Positions 39,212 to 50,262 of a stretch of 64,000 nt of DNA are shown here, piece by piece. This stretch comes from Diospyros lotus (taxonomy: Eukaryota; Streptophyta; Magnoliopsida; Ericales; Ebenaceae). Position numbers and translations under genes: made by a program. Location of the stretch: positions 18,373,030-18,437,029 of the forward strand of contig NC_068346.1 in NCBI RefSeq assembly GCF_014633365.1, given 5' to 3'. The notes beneath the pieces were generated by a model. The model was not told the origin of the DNA, ran no database searches, and worked only from the letters and a program-made list of their open reading frames with translations. How positions within the stretch are numbered: position 1 is the stretch's first letter; each line of letters begins with the position of its first letter.

Positions 39212-39764
39212 CCCTCTTAATTTATTAAACTTGCGAAATAACCATGGTATGTTAGCTTGAGTTAGCCTATGATCCACCTAGACATATATCTTGGTAGACT
39301 TCTCATTATGACTTATATGATATGTCGTTGGAACGTGTCTGCAGAGGTTTGCCTTAATTTGCCTAAAGTATGAAAGACCACACCTTACTGAACACACATT
39401 AATCGTTATTACGTCTATTGTTGATGACATATCTTTAAGCTCGTTAATTTGCGAGCTAGGAACTCTCTAAATCTATCTAAACTTATCATTCTCAAGATAT
39501 ATTCTAAAAGACTTCTTCCAAGTTATGCTTTCGAGCTTATTCTAATATACAGAAGCTTTCAGAAACTCGTATCAAGTTAAATTGAGGAAACAAGTTCAAA
39601 AATTATTTATTAAGATAGCGAAAGGCTTCGGTAAATTTCAAGTTTGATTGGATTAAGTTTGTGAAGAAATTTAAAGCAAGAGGTATGAGTTCGAAAAGTG
39701 CTTCATTTCATTGAATAAGTACTTGTGTTACAAAAGCAAGTAAAAAGAAAAACAAAAAAAAAGC
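39212..39764 (+). other. Tat post-pol spacer, right of CACTA insertion
   Basis: Non-coding sequence between the CACTA end and the 3' end of the antisense gene. On the minus strand, AATGAAATGAAG near 39700-39712 lies shortly after the antisense stop and could serve polyadenylation. Confidence 0.4.
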
Positions 39765-40660
39765 CTAGCCAGGAGCAACAGCAGCAGCTTCAGTAGGCTG
39801 GGCCTCGGCAATATCTGTAGGCTGGACCTCGGCAATATCCGCAGGCTGGACCTCTGCAGTATCCACAGGCTGAGCCTCAATAGGTCCAGATGGCTCGATC
39901 TCGGAGTGAACAGCTGGCAAGGCGACCTCGATGAATTGAGCAGGGTGGCAGCCTCGACATCCTCAGCAGCTTCAACCGCGTACAGTTTCACCTCCTCGAC
40001 GGCCTTTTCCCCCAAAAAATGAGAAGTCCATCTCATAATGGTTCAACCATAGGGTGTAAAGGAACATCGAGCAGGTGTCATACTTGGTTTCCTTGCGTGC
40101 TAGGTCTATCCGGGCTTCCACACCCGCCTTGATATCATTAATGGTGGCATTCGCAATCTGCTTGCACCGGTCAGCTTTGTCTTTAGCTTGCCTCCTCTTG
40201 TCCCTAGCCAACTGCATCTCCACCTGGGCCTTTCGCAGCTCCTCCTTGGCCTTATTTAGCTAGCTAGTGAGTTTCGAGTTGGAAAGCTCCCACATATCCT
40301 TCGCCCGGCAAAGCTCCTCCTTATAGTCTTTATTTCTTTGTTGTGCGACACGCAGCTTCATTTTGAGGCCTTCCACGACCTTCCGAAGCTCGGCAAGCTA
40401 GGACTCCTTCTCCTTCTCTAGTTTCTCTACTTCGCCTTTGAAGGAGATGGTTGTTGCCTCGAATCGCCCCTCAAAATCCTACTCCAGCTTCTTGGCCTTC
40501 ATTGCAGCATGAGATGTCTGCAAGACACAAAGGGTTAGCTCGACAAAAATAACAAAACTAAGGAATAAAAAATGAACTTACCAAAAAGTTGTCGTGAGCT
40601 ATGTAGCTGTATAAAGCAGTCCCTTTCACCTTGTCCCGATCCAGGGGCTTGGTAGTCGTG
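39765..40660 (-). pseudogene. Antisense gene of the Tat element, 3' half
   Basis: Read on the minus strand, it continues the antisense gene left of the solo LTR at 40666. After a short exon ending at 40582, a 64 bp intron runs 40581 to 40518 with GTAAGTTC at its 5' end and CTTGCAG at its 3' end. The next exon encodes a highly charged, coiled-coil-like stretch (KAKEELRKAQVEMQLARDKR), then WLNHYEMDFSFF. After a frameshift near 40020 come four tandem copies of an EVQPADIA-like unit and a TAG at 39765-39767. Stops inside the coiled-coil exon (for example after KAKKLE) show decay. The function of such antisense proteins in Tat elements is not established. Confidence 0.7.
40518..40581 (-). other. 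Putative intron in the antisense gene
   Basis: 64 bp on the minus strand, GTAAGTTC to TTGTGTCTTGCAG, T-rich before the acceptor. Both splice sites match the plant consensus closely. Confidence 0.65.
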
Positions 40661-41212
40661 CCTATTGTAACACCCCGCTTTTCTCTTACAGAGCGTGTCA
40701 CTATGCCGGGGCCCAAAATATACATAAATTATTTTTTTCTTTTTTTTCTCGATACATAACTTAAACCTTAAGTACCGAATTCCAAACAAAACCCCTAACA
40801 AATCATTCACAATATACGGAAGCGATAATCGAAACCTGATATGGTACATACCTGAATTCACCTTATATTATATCATAAAGAATCCGTACCATATATTACA
40901 TCATATTCTCAAATATAAAATACATGGAGATTCCATAAACATTCTAACAAGACTAATCATCAATAAAGCATAACCTAAAACATATCCGAATCAGCTCCCT
41001 AAATCCATCGGCCATGCCATCACGTACTGTCTGATCTCAACCTGCTCCTTGCCTAAGCTGCAAGTCTAAACTGGAACGTTGAATGTTCCAAGGGCATAAC
41101 CCATTAGAATATGGAACTTCTAGTGAGGGTCCAAAATATATATATACGAATGCATGATGCATAATATGATCAACATGTACCCTTAATGTAACTACCCATG
41201 TTAGAATTGAAC

Positions 41213-42383
41213 TGATATGGCACACACCAAAAGGGGGGTGAATTGGTATAATTAAAAATCTTGATAGAACTTGAAAACTTTTTGACCCAATTGAGGTTTT
41301 AGTGATTTAAAACATAGAACATATGAAATGACAAATGTAAAGCAAGAAGAATAAATGACACAAAGGATTTATAGTGGTTCGGCTTAAACTAAACCTAATC
41401 CACTACCTTAGCTCCCACTAAGGATTTTGAACCAATTCACTAAAACCTCCTACTTACACAAGTAGGCCCTCTAGCTACACAAGCTAGGAAATACAACCTC
41501 CTACTTAAACCAAGTAGGCCCTCTAGTTACACAAGCTAGGAAATACAAGAAGTGTTCAATTGGAGAAAATCTAAGAAATGAATCTCTTAGTTTCAATGTC
41601 TCTCAAAAATGATACAAGGCTTGAATGAAATAATACAAGTTAAAATCAAAGCCTTAAAGAGAGAAAATTAAAGCACAGTTAATATAAATACAAATGTGTG
41701 TACGATGTAAGTTCAAATAATTTTCTTTCCTTCCATTAGCCTTTTCTTGATCATCCATGACTTGTATTTATAAGCTTCCCAAAAGATTGAAGAGAAATGT
41801 AGCCGTTTGTGACCGTTGGAGTTTGAAAAACTAGCCGTTGGAAACTTTCTGCAAAAGATATAGTCGACAGAAGAAAATGCATAGTCTACTATTTCATCAA
41901 ATAAAGCTGAGCATAGTCGACAGACAGAAAATGATAGTCGACTATTTCTAACACAAAAATCCCACAGTCGACAGATACATAAATATAGTCGACAGATGTA
42001 AAAATATGAAGAGGATTTTAAATTCTAAGAACAAAAATAGTCGACGGATGAAAAGCCATAGTCGACTATCCTTACTTGATAGTCGACAGATGCAAAAATA
42101 GTCGACAGAAGCTTTAAATAGTCGACAAATCAAACCAGCATAGTCGACTATTTTTAGACATAGTCGACAGCACTAAACCACATAGTCGACTATCCACAAA
42201 CATAGCCAACAGAACATAAACACATAGTCGACTATTCTTTTTATAAAAATTGAAATGATAAATGATAACATGAAAAAGAATATTTTGAATCATAAAATTC
42301 CTTAACATTGAAATATCATAACTTTATTTCATCATCAAAATACAATTGTTTTTCATCATCAAAATTATATCAAATGCAAAACA
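41213..42383 (-). mobile_element. Copia-like (SIRE-type) solo LTR nested in solo LTR D
   Basis: On the minus strand it begins TGTTTTGCATTTGATATAAT with TTTTGATGATGAA repeats and ends with a CACCCCCCTTTTGG box and ATATCA. Flanks TGAAC (41208-41212) and TCAAC (42384-42388) differ at one base. The TTTTGATGATGA start and the C-rich box near the end are typical of SIRE/Maximus copia LTRs. A related LTR lies at 57201-58468. Confidence 0.8.
41861..42236 (-). repeat. GTCGAC palindrome array, copia-like LTR 1
   Basis: Fourteen exact GTCGAC sites occur in about 375 bp, mostly as ATAGTCGACAGA or ATAGTCGACTAT; the latter is a 12 bp perfect palindrome. A few further copies are mutated (GTCTAC, GCCAAC). 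Confidence 0.9.
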
Positions 42384-44387
42384 TCAACCCAGGCCCACCA
42401 GCCCGGCATGAAATCCTAGGTAAATCCCGAACCTCTGCAGAACAAGCCTAACGTTATTCTATCATTGCCCCAGGGGAATTACGGCTACACTCTGGGAGCG
42501 ACATCCCATTCTCATGCACAATTATCAATGTGACAATAATATCGTGCTATGCAATTATCACGACTTTCCATGCAATATAACAAAATGAATATTGCATTCA
42601 TAAGTAGCATGCATATATAACAATCATATCATAAATATAAGTTCTTGTGAGAAAACCACTCACAAAACCATGTTTAGAATAAAATTACTCACATTTACCC
42701 AAAGATCAAGACACCTCGAAAAGCGTGTGTCGCCTCGATATGCGTGCCTGACCTTGATTTTTGTGTCAACTCTAAAAAATTGCACCAATCACATCATCTC
42801 GATCACCTCAATCATAAAAATGATATTTAATCACTAAATATCCTCAATATTTCATTTATTTCATTTTTCCTTCTAAAAATCTCAATAAATATCATCGAGA
42901 CTCTTTTCTCAAATCTAATTCCACAATAATTCATAATATCCAATGAACTTCAAGGGAAAAATATTGAACTTACCCGGATGTTGCATTTTCATGCAAAACG
43001 AGGCTCTTTGGTGCGAAAACCAAGACATCAGGAATCCCAAACTAAAATCTTTTTGCACAGACCTTGATAAAACATTTTTCTAGAAATTTTTGCACATTTT
43101 TCTAGGCCTTCACGCGCTGGCGCATGAGATCCGCGCGTGCAGCTCACGCGCGTCTTCTTCTCAGGCGATTCATTCGCCGCCAGCCACCTGCAACAAGCCC
43201 CGATGCTTGTTTTAATTCCACCATCTTGAAGGATTGATTGAGTCAATCACCATGGCACCATTTGGTGGCCGAGAAACATGCCAGAACTGGCCTAAATGGT
43301 CGATAAACAGACCGTCTCCGGCGGTTTTGCGTTTTTCTAGCCAGCGTTCGAAACGCTTTCAAATGGTCACCAAAACTCACCAAATTTTCCAGAAATCATC
43401 TACTCCTCATGGGCAACAAAAGCCCCTTATTTTGGTCACTCAATTCATTCAAAAATGGCCTCGATTTGAAGCCAATTACCTCCCTAGATTCGACCTTCAT
43501 TGACACCTATTTATAGGTCATTTCGATCCTTCAAAAGCTCGATCTCGACTAACCCAAGTCTCCTAGAGCCTCTACCTTCCCCAAGTCAGTCCAAAAACCC
43601 ACCAAAAGGCTCTATTTTTGTGATCTCAGTGGCCAGAGTTTCGGCCACTTTCGGCCAAAAGTTGGCTCGATTTCAACAGAATTTTGGCCACTTCTTGGCC
43701 AAGAGGCTTGTCTTAGCCTTACCCCGAGGCCCCCTAGCCCCTTCCTCATGTCTCCCATGGCTGATTTCGGTGATTTGAAGGTTGGTCGACATTGATGCTT
43801 TGGAGGTTTTCTTGAAACTACACTTTGGTCCCTCAACTTTGATTTTCTCACTTTGACCCATTTTCACATAGCCCCTCAACTTTATATAATTGCATTTAAG
43901 TTCCTCAAGTCCTAAAACACCAATTTGACCCCCGAAGATTCCAGGAAATTATCGTTTTGATCTCCCTCTGGCAATTTTGGAAAACTACACTAAGGCCCGA
44001 ATCTCCGTTTTGGGCATAAACCCTTTCGTTTCTTCCTGAAACCACTGAATGGTTGTTCCTTATGAAAAATCGAAGCCCCCTCAAGCTTTCGTTGACTTCT
44101 CGGGAGTTGTCTATAACAATTTGGTATTGCAGCCTAACTGGCAGCTACAATTTAGCTATACCGAAAATTGTTCCTGATCTCATTTCTTTCGATACTATAA
44201 ATCATGCCTCGAAATACTCATCACGGCCATATCATTTTCCTTTGGCATCTCGGCTCCAGGGCACTCCCTACAGTCGATTCGGTCAATTTTTTTTGGGTTA
44301 TTTATACACCAATCTTCCTTAAAATTTCATTTTTCTAATAAAACGCTTATTTTCAAATAATCCAAATTTCTTGGGTATTACACCTAT

Positions 44388-45906
44388 GATTTTGGGCATC
44401 TCATCCATGAGGGTGTGAAAATAGACCGATCCAGGCATCGACTCTTAGATGGGCTCTTGGTTTGCCCTTTCCTCGGGGACTCTGGCCCTTTTTCCTATAT
44501 CACTCTCCCGCTGTTGGCTGATCCTCTTTTTTACCCAGCAACATGAGCATTGGAAGTCTCCCTCGTGACCTCTTTCCCACGAGCTCCACTTAACCCCTGG
44601 TCGAGAGGAACAAGAGTTATTTACTCTTATCGCTGTTGGGATCGTTGCTCTTGTCGTGGCTGTTGCTGCTGTTGGTGATGTTTTTGTTATTGAAGTTGTT
44701 GTGGTAGGTGTTGTTGCTGTTGAGGTCGTCACTGCAATTTTGGATGCTCCAACCTCTCTCCCTGCGAGCTTAAGCTCGGAGTCGCAGACGAAGCAGCACC
44801 CGACTTGGCCCCAGATCTTTTCGACACGATGAGATCGAGATCCACCATATCTATAGCTCAATCTCCTTCTCCCCTGTTGCTGGTCTTGGAAAGCTCGAAA
44901 GCGGAGGGAAGGAGCTTCGAGCTTAATTTGAACCACGGCATGCTCTTCCGCTATGATCTCACCCTCAAGAGAAGGGGCAAGCCGAAAATCCCTAAGCAAT
45001 TCGTCCGAAAGCTCGAAATCCTCTAAGCCCGATCCCGCGACAACAAGCTTGTCAAGGACTTTGATCTCTTCAGTAGATAAGCTTGGCCTCCCACTTTTGA
45101 AATCTGCATAACGAAGTAAAGATATCAAGAAACATACACAAGGCGACAAAGAAGCGACCTGAATTGATATGCTCTTACCCGGAGTCAATGCGAAACTGAA
45201 GCTTTTGAGTGTCAGAAGGGAAGGGCAAGAAATGAAAAACCAATTGGACCTGTAATTGCCCACATTGGATTTCCCCTTTGACCTACCCTGGGAAGAATGG
45301 CTTTGTATTGAGAAGGACGAGCCGCTAAATAATACAGCCTATCCTTGGCACTCTTAAAGGAAAAAAGGAATTTGATAAGCTTCGAAGATGGGGGAGAGAG
45401 TCGGTTCCTAAGGAATAGGACAGCTAAGGAAGTAGTTAGGTATACGAGTTCAAGATTAACTGGAATGGTGCGAGCTTGAGTTTGTTCAAAAGGTTGAGAA
45501 GATAGGGTGCAATGGGAAGCCTAAAGCTAGACTTGAAATGCTAGGGGCTAATGGCAATGAATTTGGGTGGGGGATAAGTCGCGTGGCAGCTCAGAAAGGG
45601 GATACACACTTGGCAACCCCTCAGGAAATGGAACCCTCGGGAGCAGGTTGCCACCTCATTAAATTTGACTTTGGAAAGGAACTGCTTAAAAATCCTGCAC
45701 CCCATGCTTCCTTCAGCGACCTACTCATGGATAGCCAGGTCGGCTTCGGAAGACGTCACATCTACGACCTCCCTAGCTAGCGAGCTCGTCCCCTTAAAGT
45801 TATGCATCTCTATCACGAGACAGTCTTCGGAGTTTGAGGTGTCATCCTCTCCTATGATGTGGTTGTAGCGCTTTTGACCTGAGTTCTCTTGAACAAAATC
45901 GGACAT
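44388..45906 (-). pseudogene. Antisense gene of the Tat element, 5' half
   Basis: Minus-strand gene between pol and the 3' LTR. ATG at 45904-45906 directly follows a splice acceptor (TTTCTCCTTGTAG). Downstream, FRLPIAPYLLNLLNKLKLAP and, in another frame, NYRSNWFFIS resemble the conserved domain of antisense proteins known from Tat-type elements. A 75 bp intron (45178 to 45104) has GTAAGAGC and TTATGCAG; joining it reads TPD-FKSGRPSLSTEE. The region 44620-44720 encodes a low-complexity Thr/Asn or Gln-rich run depending on frame. Stops and frameshifts make this copy inactive. At its end the frame MDEMPKIIG crosses the CCTAT target site into 40660. The role of the protein is unknown. Confidence 0.7.
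45104..45178 (-). other. Putative intron in the antisense gene
   Basis: 75 bp on the minus strand, GTAAGAGC to CGTTATGCAG. Exons on both sides have coding character in one phase. Confidence 0.65.
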
Positions 45907-46251
45907 CTACAAGGAGAAAGAAAGAACAGTCAGGTCATAGATTGCGGACCAGACCCCAAAGAACTAGGAAAGCCCTGAAAATACTCTCTATTTGATAGGC
46001 TATGCGCTTTGAAACAGGGTGTTGCCTAAGGCGGAGGGGTTACGACTACAAGCTTGACATTCCATGGAAGACTATTCCTAGGGTCAGTAAGCCCAAAGGC
46101 TCGGTAAATTCCTAACAAACCGATTCAAATCGGTCCCCTAGAAAGCGGAAGAGACGTCAACAAAATCAAGAAAACCGCAAAAAACCATCGACGACTAACC
46201 GATGATGAATAGTTTAACAAAAGAAAGAGGCGAAGGTCACAAGAAACTTAC
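45907..46251 (-). other. Putative 5' UTR intron of the antisense gene
   Basis: 345 bp on the minus strand from GTAAGTTTCTTG to CTTTCTCCTTGTAG, ending immediately before the ATG. A leader exon of about 130-140 bases would precede it. Confidence 0.55.
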
Positions 46252-46408
46252 CAATCACTAAATCTCCTACTAGTGTGACAGCTTGGGGTAGATGGGGGCC
46301 TGAGTGGTTGTAATCGAAAGAAACTTCAGAAGTTCAGAGACGAGGATGAAAGAAAAAACAAGAAAATTTGAAATGGCATGAAGAGGGAAATAGTAAGGGT
46401 TTCCCTAC

Positions 46409-46480
46409 CATTTATGCCTTTACTCGATCAATCTCATCTGTCAAATCAAAACGGCTTATGGTATGCTCCGCATCCATTGG
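46409..46480 (-). promoter_or_regulatory. Putative antisense promoter (CCAAT and TATA)
   Basis: On the minus strand a CCAATGG box (about 46474-46480) lies some 60 bp upstream of GCATAAATGG (about 46409-46418). The spacing fits a plant RNA polymerase II promoter for the antisense gene, separate from the LTR promoter. Confidence 0.45.
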
Positions 46481-46672
46481 CCACGCGATAGCTTATGGGT
46501 CCCACGGGCATAATCATGCGCAGTAATGGGGGGATGTGCACATTAAATACGCCACAGACAAGACATGCTGCGTGAAATGACATGATTTGAAGCAATTGGG
46601 CAGAAGTTTGAAAGGTGGATTAACAGCTGGAATAGCTAGCACGTGTCAACTCCTAGTCCAAAGATCGCACTG

Positions 46673-46688
46673 CCAGCTAGGGGGCTTG
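46673..46688 (+). other. Polypurine tract of the Tat element
   Basis: CCAGCTAGGGGGCTTG lies immediately before the 3' LTR; the AGGGGG core is the likely plus-strand primer. It is short and mixed, so the boundary is approximate. Confidence 0.5.
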
Positions 46689-47405
46689 TGTTATGCGTAT
46701 TTCCCGCACCACTTCTTATGGCATAAACCCAATTTAGTAGGCCGACCCAACTGCTTAAGGCCCAAGCAAGCCCGTTAAGACGGGCTTGCACACCGTTGAA
46801 ACTTGAACTCAGACCGTGAGGTGTAGCGAGCTCCCGACAATACTTCTAGCGAGTTCCCAACGACGCTTCCAACTCGTTAGCTTAACTATCAACTCGCGTA
46901 ACATGAAGGCCGCAAAGTAACTAGAGAATAGTTGTGGGCTAGGGGTTATTCTGGCTAAGCCATCAGGCCCAACTTGGCCCTACCCTCTAGCTTCATTTTC
47001 TTGGCCCATGGTAGTCCCATCCTAGCCCTGTGCCTGCTTGCAACATCATCATTGCAGCCATTTCTCGATTTTCGTGCACCTACCTCAGATCCCATCTCTA
47101 TTAATGAGAGTCCTGTCGACGCCATGCTCCAAGCACACGACGCATCCAGGAGGACATTCCTTCCTCCTATATATCATCCAGCTCTCTTCAAAGTCATGGT
47201 ATGCTTTTCTTGCTAGCCTACTACTACACAGTTTCTCTTAACTCTCAAACTTACTTTAGCATTGGAGTGCTTGCAGGTACTGGCAGTCGAAACACTCACC
47301 GCAACCACGTCAAATTCTCTTACCATGACTATTCTCCCTCTTGGTTGTGATCATTTCATCAGTGCAGACCAACGAATTATAGTCGACCAATTTCTAACAT
47401 TGACA
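46689..47405 (+). repeat. 3' LTR of the Tat element
   Basis: 717 bp from TGTTATGCG to CATTGACA, the partner of 11119-11379 plus 20612-21063. It includes the uninserted form of the site that was hit in the 5' LTR: a single GGCCC at about 46976-46980. TATATAT is at 47168-47174, with a CACGACGCATCC box upstream. Confidence 0.9.
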
Positions 47406-48487
47406 AGAAGTCAAGTGACTTCTCTTTTGTGATTTTTTAGATAAATTTAACAAATACAATAAAAAATACTTTTACTTGAAATGTTTTGTATATCCCATTT
47501 TTTTCAACCCATATCTTAGTTAACAAATGGGAACACAAAAATCAATCCTAATTTAAATACTTTTTTGTATTAACTAAAAAAACTAAACTCTTTATAATAT
47601 AATGAATAAGAATTGAAAACAACCACTTCTATTTATAGATTAAAATAATTTAAAATTAAGTCTAATTAGGATTTTACAATTATTTATAATTATGATCTAG
47701 TTCTTGGAATCATTATCACATACTAAGTAGCTGTTATCCTATCTACAATTACCAAAATTCAAATAAATTTAACACTCCCCCTTCAAGTGATTCTTTTTTT
47801 TTTTTTTTCAAAATTGTACAAAGTTTATTGCTTCAGGGAGCATCCCTTACCTTGACTACCATATTTCCAACCTTAAAAGCTACTATGGCAGGCACGATAT
47901 GAATCTTGAACATGCCCCCTTTTGTATTTACCTTTCACTAGCATAAGATTGGATGTATATTATTGGGTTTTGCAGCAAGGTGCTGATGAAATTGTTAGCT
48001 TAAGAGGGAAGGTAAATTAAGCCTTTTTCACTCTTAAAAAATAAATAATTGAAATGAAATAAGAATATAATGAAAGTAAGAATAAAGAACGTGAGACTTA
48101 AAGTGATTCAGTTTTTAAAGCCTACTCTATTGCCTTGGTTTATCGCCAAGTATTTTGGCAAACACACAAATATTACCTTTCCTTTACCTTGTAGCTGTTA
48201 AATAAGATGGCTACTTAACCTTTATAAGTTGGTTTTTACACTTGGCTCAACCACAACCAAACTGCTTTTTGTGAAATGATTTCTCAAGAAAAAAATAAAA
48301 TATAACCGTGATCACAAGTATTTCTCTTAAATAGAAGAGAGATTGAAAATATGAAAATATAATGCTCTCTCTTTAAGATCTCATAGAAAATGATCCTTTG
48401 AAAGCTTATGAGAAATAGAAAGCTTTGAAAAGTTTTTTGAAGTCTTGCTCAAACTTTTGCAAAGAGGTTTTTGAAAATAGTTTTTTT
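47406..48487. other. Unassigned AT-rich region with a copia-like end
   Basis: On the minus strand CTTGAAGGGGGAG (47775-47787) is followed by TGTTAAATTTATTTG, which looks like a purine tract and copia LTR start reading leftwards from 47774. The other LTR end was not found, nor a target duplication. From 47790 to 48487 I see only AT-rich sequence, including a T-run at 47797-47809, and no coding signal. Confidence 0.3.
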
Positions 48488-48517
48488 ATTATTTATGAAC
48501 TCTTTATTGCGCATAAC

Positions 48518-49073
48518 TAAGGATGGCAATGGTTCAATTTGGTTTTGTTTTTATCAAAACCATAATCAAACCATTTGGTTTCGATTTTAATCTTGATTTT
48601 TTTAGTTTGATCCATAATCTTCCACCAGGTTTTATTTTTTTAAATATTTAATTAGTTATTTTTATTAATAATTATTTGATTGATAAGAATAAAATAATTT
48701 AGGGTTAGATTTTATTTTTATTTGTTAATTACTTTATAAATGTTAAATATTTTATATATTTGTAATGCATCAGTTAAAATACTTGTAAAAAAATGCATTA
48801 ATGAATATATGTATTATGTGTATATATAATATATTAAATAAATAAATATATTATATATATGTATATTCGGTTCGGTTACCTATACATTCAATTCAGTTTC
48901 GATTCAAGTTTTGGTTTGGATTTAGTGAAAATCATAACCAAATCATACCCTTTGAAACAGTGTTCAATTTTTTCTCAAACCAAACCATTATCCAGTCAAA
49001 TGATTTTTAACTGCGTTGACCGGTTCGATTTCGATTCGGTTCCCCACAATTTCGGTTCCAATTGTCATCCCTA
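48518..49073. mobile_element. hAT-type MITE, 556 bp
   Basis: It begins TAAGGATGGCAATGG and ends CCAATTGTCATCCCTA, imperfect inverted termini typical of hAT MITEs. Flanks CGCATAAC (48510-48517) and GGCATAAC (49074-49081) form an 8 bp duplication with one mismatch. It splits a dispersed repeat whose unbroken copy is at 10494-10896, proving the insertion. The interior is AT-rich and non-coding, with GGTTTGGTT-like motifs near both ends. Confidence 0.88.
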
Positions 49074-49081
49074 GGCATAAC

Positions 49082-49456
49082 ACATATTATATAATGTATT
49101 ATAAATATATAAATAAAGTTGAGATGACATCATTTATATTTGTGAATGGAGTAAGGTTTAAAGCATTTTGAGTGAATAACTAATTTATTTTGATTTTAAT
49201 TAAGAATTTTTGCTATGTTTTGTTGTTCTTGATTAATCTAAAAACTTCTTAATAGATTTTGTAAGCATTTTCTTAATTATATTATAATTTCATTTATTAT
49301 ATTTTTTTATCTTAATATTTTTTTTATAAATTAATAATATATTTTGCAAGCTTCTACATTATCTCATTTATCTCGTCTCGCATCAGCCTTTATATAAGTT
49401 GATTTATTATTTTATTTGTTGATACTTTTTTCTCTTTTGATTTTGTGGCTATTTGT
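49082..49456 (+). repeat. Dispersed repeat, second copy, right part
   Basis: It matches about 10519-10896; the left part is 48488-48517. The match stops where the next element begins at 49457. Confidence 0.75.
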
Positions 49457-49919
49457 TGTTGGAATACTTGTACAGTGGAATAGGTAAACTTAAAAATTTT
49501 TATACATCAAACAAACACAATGGAAAACATAAAATATACACACCATACACATCTTCAGTATTTAAGCAATACACTTTCATTATATGAAATATAATAAATG
49601 GCATACCTTGTAGTCCGATGTCAGGTAGAGTATAGAAATTGTTTCTACACTGAGACTAAATCCTCCTCACTGCATGGAGGGTCTAGTTTGTCCACACTTG
49701 GTAAGCTACCCGATACCACATTGCGGTCCCCATCCCGTGTTAGCCAGAAGACATTGATACATCAGTACTCACGTGTCTCCCCAAACTCTGAAATTTCATG
49801 CACGTAACTTTTACTGTTGTTGCCAAAATATAACAATTAAAATTTATGATGTGGGGTCCACTCATGCTCGGTGTTGGGTGAAGTTAGGTTACCATAAGAG
49901 ATGTTGCCGTTAGGATGCT

Positions 49920-50262
49920 CGCCGCAAGGACTTGCCATTGGCTCTTACCACAAGGTTTTGCCACTAGCTCTTGCCACTAGCTCTCACCAGTAACTCTTGC
50001 CACAAGCTCTTGCCACTATCTCTCGCGACTAGCTCTTGCCACAAACTCTTGTCGTAAGCTCTTGCCACTAGCTCTTGCCACAAGACTTTGCCACTAGCTC
50101 TCGCCGCAAGCTTTTGCCACAAGCTCTTGCCACTAGCTCTTGCCACAAGGTTTTTCCACTAGCTCTTTCCACAAGGTTTTGCCACAAGCTTTTGCCTTCG
50201 CCACGAGATCTCATCACAAGCTTTTGCCTTTGCCACGGGGTCTCGCTACAAGCTTTTGACCC
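49920..50262 (-). repeat. 13 bp minisatellite
   Basis: Units GCCACTAGCTCTT and GCCACAAGCTCTT alternate with degeneration for about 340 bp. The minus-strand open frame 49964-50146 only translates this repeat with a 13-residue period (three units) and is not a gene. Confidence 0.9.

Larger units (their letters stand above)
40666..44382 (-). mobile_element. Solo LTR (family D) splitting the Tat antisense gene
   Basis: On the minus strand it starts TGTAATACCCAAG and ends GCGGGGTGTTACA. The perfect duplication CCTAT flanks it (40661-40665, 44383-44387). Without its own insertion (41213-42383) it is about 2.5 kb. It has the box GGAACGTTGAATGTTCC (41073-41089) and a hairpin TAGAA...TTCTA (41105-41122). 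The antisense reading frame is open across the duplication when the LTR is removed, which confirms the insertion point. Confidence 0.92.
11119..47405 (+). mobile_element. Tat-lineage Ty3/gypsy retrotransposon, heavily nested
   Basis: Two diverged LTRs (11119-11379 plus 20612-21063, and 46689-47405) bracket gag, protease, reverse transcriptase, RNase H, a second RNase H, integrase and an antisense gene. The dual RNase H, the pol order and the antisense spliced gene mark the Tat lineage. Removing insertions at 11380-20606, 22096-24500, 29696-39211 and 40666-44382 leaves about 10 kb of internal sequence. Flanks ACAAG (11114-11118) and AGAAG (47406-47410) are a candidate target duplication with one mismatch. 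LTR divergence looks above 10 percent by eye, so this is the oldest resolvable layer here. Confidence 0.85.

Noticed and set aside
41861..42236. Possible CRISPR-like array because of regular short repeats
   Set aside because: Units are about 10-12 bp palindromes with uneven AT-rich spacers inside an LTR of a plant genome; no cas genes.
43234..43778. Two plus-strand open frames of about 90 codons
   Set aside because: They lie antisense within solo LTR D and show no domain; they are by-products of LTR sequence.
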